64,000 nt of DNA from Erodium maritimum (lineage: Eukaryota; Streptophyta; Magnoliopsida; Geraniales; Geraniaceae), in NCBI GenBank assembly GCA_963921825.1, contig OY997589.1, positions 23,147,482 to 23,211,481 of the forward strand. The letters run 5' to 3'. A program made the translations under genes and the position numbers. Shown here one piece after another: positions 34,785-45,046 of the stretch (its first letter is position 1; every line of letters begins with the position of its first letter). The notes beneath the pieces are model-generated. The model worked only from the letters and a program-made list of their open reading frames with translations. It ran no database searches and was not told where the DNA came from.

Positions 34785-37241
34785 ATGGCATCTACCTCGG
34801 ATAAACTCAAAGGCAAAGAACAGGGCTTCTTACCTTCCACTCTACTTCTGCAGAACAGGTTCCATCATCTAGGCTCCACTTCTTCACTCCCACCACCACC
34901 CACTACACTGCTTCCCTCTTCCTCTGTTCTCTCTCGGCCCCAAGCTCTTACCTTACAAGAACTCTGTGGAGAGGCAACTACCAAACCCTCTAACCTACTC
35001 TTGGGGAATGAACAGATTTCTTCATCTACTGGTCCTCCTCCTGGTTTTGAACATGTTCAGAAAAAGATCCCTCCTACTGCCACAAAACCCTCAGCTTTAC
35101 AAGATCCTCCTCCCTCAGACAAAACTCAGGAGTATAGTCCTGGAGGTCGTTCCAAACTCCTCAATGGCCAGAAGATGTTCTATTACAACAACTTTCAACC
35201 TGTGCTCTCTGGCACTGACTCCACTCCTTCCTTGCATACTAGAAGTTGCTCAGGAACAGAGGCCAAATCTTTCCCAAAACCCTCAATGCTACCAGAATTT
35301 GTGATTTACATCCACAATCTACCTCCCAAAGCTACGGATCTCTGGCTATCCAATCTCTTCTCAGATATTGGAGGAGTAGCTTGGACACATCTTGCTGCAA
35401 AAACAAGTAAAATGGGTAAATGTTATGGCTTTTTCTACTTCCACAAACTCTCACAAATGCAAGAAGCTATATACCTCTTCAATGGTTATTCAATCAATGG
35501 ACATCAGCTGTATATCACTCAAGCCAGAAGAAAAGTACATAAATCTCAAACACCTGCAATACCCCATCTTATATGGTAGGAAAAAGCTGAGTTTCAACCT
35601 CCAACACTTCAAGGCTCTATGGTCACAAACCAAGCCAAACTGATCAGAAATGCACATTTAGCCTTGACTTTGGGAGATTACAATGCAGAGGACATTAGAA
35701 GAGACTTGATTATGGAAGGTGTCTGTGATCTTAATATCATAGCTCTGGGAAGCAAACTCATTCTCATGCATTGGATGGATCCTCTGCTACAAGAAGATTT
35801 TCTGAAGGACAATGTCAACTGGCTGAACAATTGGCTTACTTTCATTCCCAACAAGCAACATCTTTGTTCCCAAGGAGGGAGGTTCACTTGGGTAACAGTA
35901 CAAGGCATCCCATTTCAAGGATGGTGTGATGAAACCTTTGCTGCAGCTGTAAGTCCCTTTGGTTCCTTTGTTGTTACTCATCCTCTTACTACAACTGCTA
36001 CCAATCTAGAGTTTGCTTATGTGCTTATTCATACTAACAACTACAAGCATTTCTCCTCTGAGACCACTTTACTCCTGGGAAAAAAATCCATAGAGGTCTG
36101 GATCAACACTATTTCTATGACTGAGGTCCCTCCTATACACAACCCTCAACAATCCTCAAATCAAAGCTCTGAGGATTTTGACTCACTTCAATCTCCACGT
36201 ACTGAAGAAGAAAACCTCCAAACTCCTTCCCCACAGCTAGGGGTTTCTGCTAATGATACCTTAGAGTTTATTGAAGATACTTTTATTCAAGCTATGGAGA
36301 CAGGTTTAATTGCTGAATTGAATTCTCTTCCACAAAAGGAAGTTATTGCTTCTCAAACATTCCCTGCAGAAATACCAAACACTGTCCTAAAACCTGATCA
36401 CCAACCAAAGGACCTTGTGACCCTCAAAGATCAACAAATCCTATCAACTGCTTCACCAAACTCTGAACAGCTGTTAAGCCTACAACAACAAATTATTCCT
36501 GACTCATTGGAGCAAGAACATTCAACTCCTACACTGCAATTACAGCTCTCCAACACACAAAAACAAGTTCAGTTACTAACTGAACTAGTTCAGAAACAAG
36601 CCACCCAGTTACAAGCCAATACATCAACTTCACATCACAATATGCCTCTGGGAGTCCCCCAAAAATCCCTCTCTCCTCAGCACAGCTTGCATAGTCCCTT
36701 GGAACCTGAAGCAATAAATGTTTCTGCACCTATACAACTCTCTACACCACTAATGTCACACTCCTCACAGCTGCAAAGTTTAGACCAAATCTGCAGTGGC
36801 AAAATTGCCTCCCTCTCCCATCAGATGAATAGTGCAGCTCCAGATTTGGTAGGCCCTGAGATTGACTTTGGAAGTACTATTTTTCCCCCCATCAACAGAT
36901 CAAAAAAGGGCAAAGGCAAGAGGCAAAAAAATATTATCTCTCCACACCATTATTCAACAAGATCTAAATACAAAGAGGGAGGCTCAAAGGACAAGACTTA
37001 TGTCTCAAAGGCTCAATTGAAAGAAGCCAAAGGAGTTTGGGATTTTGGAAAAATTATTGGTATTTCTGCTGATTGTAGTGAGGATTTGATACTGAAGCAA
37101 ATAACTTCCCTTGATGATGAAATATGTATTGAATCTGAAGCTCTTTCAGATGACACTCTTATCCACCTCTCTAAAGATACAGACACCTTACTTTGTGATC
37201 CGGATGTGAGCAACACTCTCACTCCTTTACCCTCTACATAA
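34785..37241 (+). pseudogene. LINE-B ORF1 (RNA-binding gag-like protein), one in-frame stop
   Basis: 818 codons in a single frame, broken only by a TAG at 35577-35579. The N-terminal 160 residues are Ser/Pro-rich. An RRM occupies about residues 166-252 (PEFVIYIHNLPPKATDLWLS; GKCYGFFYFHKLSQMQEA). After the stop comes a DUF4283-like region (RNAHLALTLGDYNAEDIRRD .. GIPFQGWCDETFAAAVSPFG), a long Gln/Ser-rich linker, and a basic patch near the C-terminus (SKKGKGKRQKN). In plant LINEs this protein binds the element's RNA. The stop codon follows ATATGG and probably arose from a Trp or similar codon by one substitution. It ends 7 bp before ORF2. Confidence 0.85.
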
Positions 37242-37248
37242 CTCAGAC

Positions 37249-38319
37249 ATGAAGCTCCTCTCATGGAACTTGAGAGGTCTGTCTTCCTCACAAAAAAGGA
37301 AGACTCTTGCTGATGTAATTCAGAAGCAACATCCATCTATGGTTCTAATTCAAGAAACAAAATTGATCAAACCTCTCCCCACCTTTCTCAGATCTTGTGG
37401 GATGCATTGGGGCTGGGAAATGGAATTTATCCCAGCCATGGGACTCTCTGGTGGCCTTATATCTTGCTGGAAATCAAATACATTTCAAGTCATTACTGTC
37501 AAAAAGATCAATGGTGCTTTGATCCTGATTGGAACTCTTAGACAATTTGATATCCCTTGTTGCTTTGTAAACATTTATGCCCCTTGCTCCACTTCAAGAA
37601 GAAGATCACTCTGGCATGAGCTCCATTATGAGATTACATCCCTAGCCCCCCACCACATGCTAGTTGTGGGTGGAGATTTCAATGCAGTTTTATCAGCTCA
37701 AGAGAGATCTAATGGAAGAGCCTCCATCTCAGACATAACCAATCTGCAAAACCTTATTGACTCCCTTGATCTTATAGATCTCCCTCTATTGGGAGGCAAA
37801 TACACCTGGTTTGGCCCAAGATCCACAGCATCCAGAATTGATAGAATCCTCATCTCATCTGATTTCCTGGCAACCTATAATCATCTCACTCAGAAATGCC
37901 TCCCAAGATGCATCTCAGACCATAGAGCTTTAATCCTCTTTGATGATCAACTGGACTGGGGCCCTAGGCCTTTTAAATTCCTCAACATATGGCTGGAAGA
38001 TAGAAGATTTTTTAATGCAGTACAACAATTCTGGTCATCTTTCAATGTAACAGGCCCCCTTCACATCCAACTCTGGAAGAAATTCAAATTACTAAAGGAG
38101 GAACTCAAAGAATGGAACCTGCAAGTTTTTGGCAACTTAGATACTCAAGTACATAACATCAGGCTGAATCTGGATCAATTAGATGCAATTATAGAGGACA
38201 GACCACTTACTCCTGCAGAATGCAATGCCAGAGGTGCCCTCAAAGCTGAACTCATACAAAAAACAAAACTTCTTGCCAGATTATGGAGTCAAAAGGCCAG
38301 GAAAAAAATACTTCTATGA
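37249..38319 (+). CDS. LINE-B ORF2, endonuclease part
   Basis: 356 codons beginning MKLLSWNLRGLSSSQKRKTL. This is an apurinic/apyrimidinic-type endonuclease that nicks target DNA for target-primed reverse transcription. Visible catalytic motifs are SWN near residue 5, QETKL near 35, GGDFNAVLS near 141-149 and the C-terminal SDHRAL near 222. All are in the expected order and present. The frame ends early because of an extra A in the AAAAAAA run at about 38302-38308, after which translation continues in the next frame as the reverse transcriptase. The true protein would therefore be one ORF2 polypeptide of about 1,220 residues. Confidence 0.9.
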   Translation: MKLLSWNLRGLSSSQKRKTLADVIQKQHPSMVLIQETKLIKPLPTFLRSCGMHWGWEMEFIPAMGLSGGLISCWKSNTFQVITVKKINGALILIGTLRQFDIPCCFVNIYAPCSTSRRRSLWHELHYEITSLAPHHMLVVGGDFNAVLSAQERSNGRASISDITNLQNLIDSLDLIDLPLLGGKYTWFGPRSTASRIDRILISSDFLATYNHLTQKCLPRCISDHRALILFDDQLDWGPRPFKFLNIWLEDRRFFNAVQQFWSSFNVTGPLHIQLWKKFKLLKEELKEWNLQVFGNLDTQVHNIRLNLDQLDAIIEDRPLTPAECNARGALKAELIQKTKLLARLWSQKARKKILL

Positions 38320-40921
38320 GGGTGACAAGGCATCCAAATACTTCCATAGATTGGCCAACTATCAAGGAGCAAAGAAACAAATCACTCAAATATTAGTGGA
38401 TGACATCCTCATTGATGATCCCAACCTTATCAAAGCTGCTGCAGCAGAGCACTTTAGTAACAGATTCTCAGAACCCCATTCACACCATACCAACCTTGAT
38501 CACCTACCTTTTGCAACACTCTCACCTCAGCAAGCAGATACTCTTGAACACCCCTTCTCAGAATCAGAAATATTGAAAGCAGTAATGGCTTGTGCTGGTG
38601 ACAAGGCCACTGGACCTGATGGATTCACTCTCAAATTTTTCCAAATTTGTTGGCCAATTATCAAGCAAGATCTAATCAATTTTATCTCACACTTTCACAT
38701 GTCTGGCCATCTAGGGAAAGGAATTAACTCCTCCTTTATCACACTAATTCCCAAGTGTGACACACCCCTCACATTTGATGACTATAGGCCCATCAGCCTT
38801 ATGGGAGGACCTTATAAAATTATCTCTAAAATACTTTCAACAAGGCTAAGAGGGGTCATCAGCTCTCTGGTTGGTTTTGAGCAGACTGATTTCATTGCAG
38901 GGAGACAAATCCTTGATGGGGTACTAGTGGCTAATGAGGTTGTTCATCAGATCAAAAAAGATAATACCAAGGCTATTCTATTCAAAGCAGATTTTGAGAA
39001 GACTTTTGACAAGGTAAATTGGATGTTTATGATGAAGCTCTTGGCAAGATTGGGTTTTGGTCATCTCTGGAGATTATGGATGATCTCCTGCTTCAAAGCA
39101 CATGTTTCAGTGCTCATTAATGGGTCCCCATCCTCAGATTTCCCTATGCATAAGGGTTTAAGGAAGGGGTGTGCTCTATCCCCTCTCCTTTTTGCTTTAG
39201 TTGCTGAATGTTTAAACCAGATCCTCAAATCAGCACTACTGCATAATCAATTCCAAGGGATTAATATTAGAAGCAATGGCCTCATTATCTCCCAACTGCA
39301 ATTTGCAGATGACACTATTATCTTTATCAAGGCCAACACTAAAGGAACTACAAATTTGAAGAATGCTCTCTCTCTTTTCAGGCTCATTTCTGGACTCAAA
39401 GTCAATTACAACAAATCAACCATGATACCTTTTAATCTATCACAGGCAGGATCAGAATCCTACTCTCTCATCCTTGGCTGCACAATACAATCTCTCCCAA
39501 TTACATATCTGGGATTCTCTCTAGGAGCAAACTACAAGAGGATAATTACTTGGGAGCCAATCATTCAAAGATTCAAAAAAAGTCTTGGACTGTGGCAAGC
39601 TAAATTGTTGTCTTTTGGTGGCAGGATCACCCTAATCAAATCCACCCTCAGTGCCTTGCCTCTATATCATTTCTCCCTACTCAGAGCTCCAAAGGCTGTA
39701 TTACTTAACATGGAGAAGCATCAAAGGAGATTTCTTTGGCATGGAGAATCTCCTACAAAAGTCTTCTGCAAGGTGGCTTGGAATACTGTCTGCAAACCTA
39801 AAAATGAGGGTGGTCTTGGTCTCAGAAAACTGAAAATTATGAACTTGGCACTCTTGGCCAAGTGGTGGTGGAGATTTGCCTTGGAAGAGGACTCACTGTG
39901 GAAACAAACCATTTGTGCTAAATTAGGCTGGAACTACTCTGAGTGGGACTTGTCTAATTTCTCAGAAATTGGTATGCCAAGCTTCACTTCTCACATTATT
40001 GCTTTACTAAAAGATCCATCTTTTGCAGACTTACTTGGTCCAAAGGGTTTTACTTGGACTTTGGGTAGAGGCAACAAAATACATTTTTGGGAAGATCTGT
40101 GGTGGGGAGATACCTCTTTTAAGCTTCTTTTTCCCAGGCTCTTTGCATTGGCCACCACCAAATCAGCCTTAATTGAGACTCTATGGGATGGCTCCTCCTG
40201 GGATCTTATGCTGAGAAGATCTCCTAGAGGTAGAGAGGCCCAAGAATGGGGGGCTTTATCAGTAATCCTAGATTCTACTCACCCAATCTCTTTGGATGAA
40301 AAAATAAATTGGGTGCATGATCCCAAAGGCTTCTCTGTTGGTGGTTTCTACAGTTTACTTGATCAACAAGGTACTGCATCAACCAACTCTCAACTACAGT
40401 GGACTACTCATCTTTGGTTACCAGGCATCCCACCCAAAATCTCTGCCTTTACTTGGCTTGCTTGCTTAGATGCTTTCCCCTCCAAATGCTTCCTAGAATC
40501 TAGAGGTATGCCTTTCACTCTACGGAACTTGATTTGTCCTCATTGCTCCTGGGATTTTGAAGACGGGGCCCATATTCTTCTGCATTTCCATAAGGCTTGG
40601 ACAACTTGGAACTTGGTCCTCTCTTGGTGGGGCATTACCTGGGTTGCTCCTGCTTCTCTCAAACATCTTTTGAGCTCATGGCATACTTTGGTTCCTCCTA
40701 AATACAAAAGAAGCTGGGGTGGGATCCTTCAAGTAACTCTTTGGCAGCTGTGGTTAGCAAGGAATGCCCTGGTATTTAATCTTATTGAAGAATCCCCTCA
40801 CACAATTTTCTTCAGAATACTAAACAAGACCTTCAGTTGGGAATGGGCTTCTTTCTCTTCTACTTATCATTTTTCTCTACAAGATTGGACAACTCAGCCT
40901 TGGTTGCTTGTTAAGAAATAA
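38225..40921 (+). CDS. LINE-B ORF2, reverse transcriptase part
   Basis: The 898-codon frame overlaps the endonuclease frame by 95 bp, but real homology begins only at the frameshift near 38305 (KKYFYEGDKASKYFHRLAN). RT blocks are in order: LIPKCDTPLTFDDYRPISLM, FIAGRQILDGVLVANEV, LFKADFEKTFDKVNW, KGLRKGCALSPLLFALVAE, and the catalytic LQFADDTIIFIK. The C-terminus carries a zf-RVT region (WLPGIPPKISAFTWLA .. CPHCSWDFEDGAHILLHF) and the usual WQLWLARNALVF motif. No internal stop was found. An RNase H domain is not present, as in many plant L1 elements of this branch. Confidence 0.93.
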   Translation: MPEVPSKLNSYKKQNFLPDYGVKRPGKKYFYEGDKASKYFHRLANYQGAKKQITQILVDDILIDDPNLIKAAAAEHFSNRFSEPHSHHTNLDHLPFATLSPQQADTLEHPFSESEILKAVMACAGDKATGPDGFTLKFFQICWPIIKQDLINFISHFHMSGHLGKGINSSFITLIPKCDTPLTFDDYRPISLMGGPYKIISKILSTRLRGVISSLVGFEQTDFIAGRQILDGVLVANEVVHQIKKDNTKAILFKADFEKTFDKVNWMFMMKLLARLGFGHLWRLWMISCFKAHVSVLINGSPSSDFPMHKGLRKGCALSPLLFALVAECLNQILKSALLHNQFQGINIRSNGLIISQLQFADDTIIFIKANTKGTTNLKNALSLFRLISGLKVNYNKSTMIPFNLSQAGSESYSLILGCTIQSLPITYLGFSLGANYKRIITWEPIIQRFKKSLGLWQAKLLSFGGRITLIKSTLSALPLYHFSLLRAPKAVLLNMEKHQRRFLWHGESPTKVFCKVAWNTVCKPKNEGGLGLRKLKIMNLALLAKWWWRFALEEDSLWKQTICAKLGWNYSEWDLSNFSEIGMPSFTSHIIALLKDPSFADLLGPKGFTWTLGRGNKIHFWEDLWWGDTSFKLLFPRLFALATTKSALIETLWDGSSWDLMLRRSPRGREAQEWGALSVILDSTHPISLDEKINWVHDPKGFSVGGFYSLLDQQGTASTNSQLQWTTHLWLPGIPPKISAFTWLACLDAFPSKCFLESRGMPFTLRNLICPHCSWDFEDGAHILLHFHKAWTTWNLVLSWWGITWVAPASLKHLLSSWHTLVPPKYKRSWGGILQVTLWQLWLARNALVFNLIEESPHTIFFRILNKTFSWEWASFSSTYHFSLQDWTTQPWLLVKK

Positions 40922-42141
40922 GTTGGCCTTTCTTCAACTGGTTTTGGCCCTCCTTTCCTTTTGTCCCTTGGGTTTGGGTTCTGGGTGGTTCCTTTGGGTG
41001 GTTTTGGTGGTTTGGGGTCTTTAGGTTGTTGGTGAGGTAGTTCTCTCCTGGGGTTTTGCTTCAGTTTTTTTGTTCTCTTCTTCTGAGTGGGGGTTTAGGC
41101 TTCTTCCTTTTGGAGTGGTGTGTGGGTTTTTTTTAGGCTTGAGTGTTCTTTTTTCTCTTTGTTTTCTTTCTCTGCAGGTACCTCCTAGTCCTGCTTCCTC
41201 CTCTGGTTCTTCAGATGCATCAGCTCTACAAAAACATCTTGGTTCAGCTCATCTTATGCATTCTGGCATCAACATTTGTTGGATTACAGTCAATCTGTCA
41301 CTCATTCCCATCTCCTCTTCACATCAAAAGCCCTCAAAACCCTCCTTCCCCGCTTCCTTGATACTCCAGAGGCTTTTGGACAACACAGTTTCACCATCAC
41401 ACACCCAGTATTCACTCTCAACTGTGGACTTGGCCTTTCACTTTCAACCACTACATCTCACCACCGTTTTATTTTGGATCACCCCATTAGACCTAACAAT
41501 TCGGTCTACATCCTCACATCCAACATTACTTGCGATTCAAGCCAACTCCATCTCCTCGGCTTTCTTGCTTGAAGAGCAAGCCACCTCAAAATTTGAAAAT
41601 ACAAATGGCATCTACAAAACTTGGGACGCAAGATACCTTTTTGTTGCAAAAAACTTGATCTGTAGCTGGATTTTCGTTTGTTTGCTGTATCTTTTCTACC
41701 TCAGAGAGGATATATTCAATATGCTTTTGCTGATAAAAAAAAAGAAAGTCAAATAATCAACTTAGCAGAGTAAATTACTTTGACAATAAAAAAGGAATGT
41801 GCTTCTCTACACGTCCCGTTTGTATCCTCTAGGTCACACAAGTATGATGTAGAGATGACGGGGGAGCATATCGTGGCTAAGGGAGCGACGACTCTGATTA
41901 GTCCTTGAAGTAGGAATCGGATGATACGAGGCACATATATCAATGTTAAGAATTATGTTTCATTACGCGCCTAACCACGCGCCCCCGTTCTATTCTAGGG
42001 CGCCGACGAACAAGGTTTTTCGGTCGATCTTCTGATCTTTCCGTCTCATTTCAGTTGGAGATTTGCAGTTTCTTATGCTCCTGAGAGACTGCATATTGGG
42101 GATTCATCGAGCCGATACGAGAAAAGGAGTCTCAAAAATCG

Positions 42142-43890
42142 ATGACTTCGAATCGATGGCCGACGACGGAGAGGGGGGAGACTCAAAGCAAGGTTTTGGA
42201 AGGCGAGAATAGTCGACTGGGCAGCAAGGGTCAGTTGAGATCAGTGCTCTTAAGCGCGCAACAAGTGAGAGATGAACGAGAGCAGGACAAGAGAAAGGAG
42301 GTGGTCAGGGTTGAAAGGAACAATATGGTGGACAAGTTGAAGAAGTGGAAGGGTGTTCTGATGAGGGAAATAGAGGATCATGCAACGGAGAGTGAGGCTA
42401 GATCAGGTGGGATAGGTGTGGAGAGGGATTCAAGGGATTCTGAGGCCATCGAGACTTCATTGGTGAGAATTCGAAACCTTGGGAAAATCTCTGGACTTTC
42501 TGGTGGGCGTTATAAGGAGGGGGCAGGAAGAAGATTGGGTCCTAGGAAGATTTTTCTTCTAAACCTTCCGGAAGGCTCATCTGAGAAAGGAGTGCAGGCC
42601 ATATTTAATACGATAGGCGAGGTTGAAAGGGTTAACCTTCCTCAGAACCCAAACTACAAAGGGTTCCACTATGGTTTTGTTGTTTTCAAGCCGGGCACGG
42701 ACCTGAGCAAGGTGATTCAGAATGTAAATGGCTTCAAATTGGGGAATCATACTCTGTTTGTAGCGCAAGCTTGGACAAGGAGCAATGGGTTTTAAATGGA
42801 GCAAGTAAGGGACTTGAGAGAAAGGCTGGAAAGGAGCAAAGAGGATGGGATGAATGGTGAAGCTAAGGAACCCTTGCAGGTATCAAGCAATCCGAAAATG
42901 CAGGCAATTGCAAGACAAAGCTGGCACGGTGTTCTACATCAGGACTTGAGTCCCGACTTAATTCAGGCAGAGCTGGAGTGACAAGGACTTTTCGACCTTC
43001 AGGTGCGATCTCTGGGTAACAGGGTTGTGGTTGTATCCTGTTCTGACAGGAACTTTGAAGAGAGTATGGTCGAGGATGATTGGAGATGGTTTGAATCTAA
43101 GATGATGATGGGTTTGGGAAAGGAATAGCTTCTGGTGAAGGGAGGGTTGTTTCGTTGGTTTAAGGTGCAGGGTGTGCCAATTTAGGCATGGAGCGAGGAC
43201 ACTTTGGAGAAGATAGGGAATAGAATTTGAAGAACGGTCCTAATTCATCCTGATTCCTGTGACGGCTCAAACTTGGAAGCATCATTTTTGTTGCTGCAGT
43301 TGGAAACGACCCAACCTATTGAGAGCTTCCTAGTGGTAGAGGTTGAAGAAGAGAGGTTTAGAGTTTCTGCTACGATGGTGCCCTCCACTGTCGTGCCAGT
43401 GACGGTGATGTTATCAGCTCAGTCGAATGCATCTAAGTCGCAAAGTCTATTGGAAAATGATTTAAAGGAAAGCTCTAATTTTTTGAATAAGGATAGGGAT
43501 CAGAGCAATGTTTATGGTGAGGAAGGTAGAGAGGATGAAGGAAGGGGAAAGATTAGAGTTGGAGGGGCTGAGGTCCAGTGATAAGGACAATACAAATGCT
43601 ACTCTTGAGGGAAGAACAGGTAACTCTGAAAGCCAAGGCTTAATTTCAAATTCGGAAGCTACAATATCTGTCACTTTGAAGCCAAAAAGGTATGGGAATA
43701 AAAAGAAGAAGAACAGATTTGCAGAAAAGGAAAAAATTCAATCGAACTCTTTGGATGAGAGGGAATTAGTCGATGAAGTATATGGGTCGCGAAAGGGAGC
43801 AGACTTGGGTCAATCAGCTAGGCTTGCACTATCTGGACTTAACAAAGGAAATGGTCCAACATCATCAAGAAATGCTGCACATGCTTAGAA
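42142..43890 (+). pseudogene. LINE-C ORF1 remnant with RRM
   Basis: The first 217 codons (42142-42795) are open: a charged N-terminal half, then an RRM at about residues 134-212 (GPRKIFLLNLPEGSSEKGVQ; NYKGFHYGFVVFKPG). The frame continues past TAA at 42795 and TGA at 42981 with further DUF4283-like sequence (SMVEDDWRWFESKMMMG; LLQLETTQPIESFLVVEVEE), then shifts frame near 43510 into a basic tail ending about 43888. Several stops make it non-functional. Confidence 0.8.
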
Positions 43891-44072
43891 ATACTATAAG
43901 TCCATTGGGTTTTCTTTGAAAGCCCAAAATAATGAAGTCACTAAACAACTGAGCGATCTGATTAGCGTGGAAGAGGAGGGTGAAGACCTGTATGTCTCTG
44001 AGGGTGATTTCATCGTATCTGAATCAGAAGAAGATCAGTACTCGCACAAGCCGGGGGACGAGTTGACTCCAT

Positions 44073-44880
44073 GAGGATGATCGCGACACTTCTCTCATGG
44101 AATGTGAGAGGAGTCTCCTCCATTCAGAAGAGGAGAATGATCTGAGAGGATATTGCGACTTAGAGACCCAAGTTTGTTTTGATTCAAGAGACGAAATTAA
44201 AGTCAATACCCCATTTTTTTTATGCAATCGTGTGGTTTGTTTGGAGATTGGGAGATGGATTGGGTTGCGGCTGACGGAAGGTCGGGGGCATATTGTCCTA
44301 TTGGAATTGTGGTTTTTTTAAAAAGTAGACATGGTAAAGAAGCTGTTGAATGCTCTGTTTTGGTGGGGATGGATGTTGACATCGAATTTTAATGTTTGTA
44401 TTGTCAATGTGTTTGCGCCTTGTAAGAGACAAGAACAAGCAACTTTGTGGGGGGGGGGGGGGGGGGTGATATTCAGGCTGTGATGGAGCAGTTCCCAGGG
44501 GCTTACATAATGGGAGGAGATTTTAATTCTACTCTTCGAGTTTCCGAGAGAAGAGGGGATGTTTAGGGACGCAGGGACTCGACTGTTTTTGAGAATTTTG
44601 TACTAAATGCAGACCTGATTGACTTATTAATGGCAGGGGCTAAGTTTACTTGGTATGGACCCTCACAACGGGAGATCTGGCTAGCTCGGAACCAGTTGGT
44701 TTCAGACAAGAAATTCCTTCTGTGGAGAAGGTGGTGATTAAGTTTCAAGGAGTGACTCTAGGAGTTTCGAGACTCCTGACGTTTAAAGGAGAAGGGGTGG
44801 GATCGAAAACGGAATGGTTTCGATTCCCATGGGTGTTTTATCGTAGCTCTCTTCGATCCTATTGTAGTTTAGCTGGCAAG
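44073..44880 (+). pseudogene. LINE-C ORF2 endonuclease remnant
   Basis: Starts MIATLLSWNVRGVSSIQKRR, stops, then KFVLIQETKLK in frame. Later there is AYIMGGDFNSTLRVSERRGD near 44502-44560, after a G18 run at 44449-44466. These are the N-terminal and GGDFN motifs of the LINE endonuclease. The rest of ORF2 is deleted and the sequence passes into the 3' region. Confidence 0.75.
44449..44466. repeat. poly(G) tract, 18 bases
   Basis: An uninterrupted G18 run inside the LINE-C endonuclease remnant, at a place where relatives need only a Trp-Gly/Glu codon pair. It is a candidate replication-slippage or assembly artefact. Confidence 0.9.
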
Positions 44881-45046
44881 TAGTTGTTTTCAGTATGTTT
44901 TGTTTGGAGAAACAGATAGTATCTGATTGTAGGGGGTGTCCCCAGTTGTTTTTTTGAGCCTGTATGTTGCAGGTTACTCCTGTTCCTTCGTTGGGAAATG
45001 GAGCTTTATAATACTTCGCATATAAAAAAAACGAGGCACATACATC

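Larger units (their letters stand above)
34575..41740 (+). mobile_element. nearly full-length L1-type LINE (LINE-B)
   Basis: About 7.17 kb flanked by AAAGAAAGTCAAAGAAT (34558-34574) and AAAGAAAGTCAAATAAT (41741-41757), one mismatch. Order: 5' leader of 210 bp, ORF1 with RRM, ORF2 with endonuclease, reverse transcriptase and zf-RVT, an 0.8-kb T/G-rich 3' UTR, a CCTCAGAGAGG stem-loop, TTTTGCTGAT and poly(A). Only two coding lesions were seen: one in-frame stop in ORF1 and one single-base frameshift in ORF2. This is the only element here with an almost complete replication protein, and so a candidate source for mobilising the others. Confidence 0.92.
41942..45030 (+). mobile_element. decayed, internally deleted LINE (LINE-C)
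   Basis: Flanked by ACGAGGCACATATATC (41926-41941) and ACGAGGCACATACATC (45031-45046), one mismatch. Contains a 5' leader, ORF1 with an RRM, pieces of the ORF2 endonuclease, and a 3' region ending in ATACTTCGCATATAAAAAAA. The reverse transcriptase is deleted. ORF1 has several stops and at least one frame change, so this copy is older than LINE-A and LINE-B. Confidence 0.88.

Noticed and set aside
41070-41756. 228-codon plus-strand ORF after LINE-B ORF2
   Set aside because: It lies in the T/G-rich 3' UTR of the LINE and ends in the poly(A) tail; no domain and no separate promoter.
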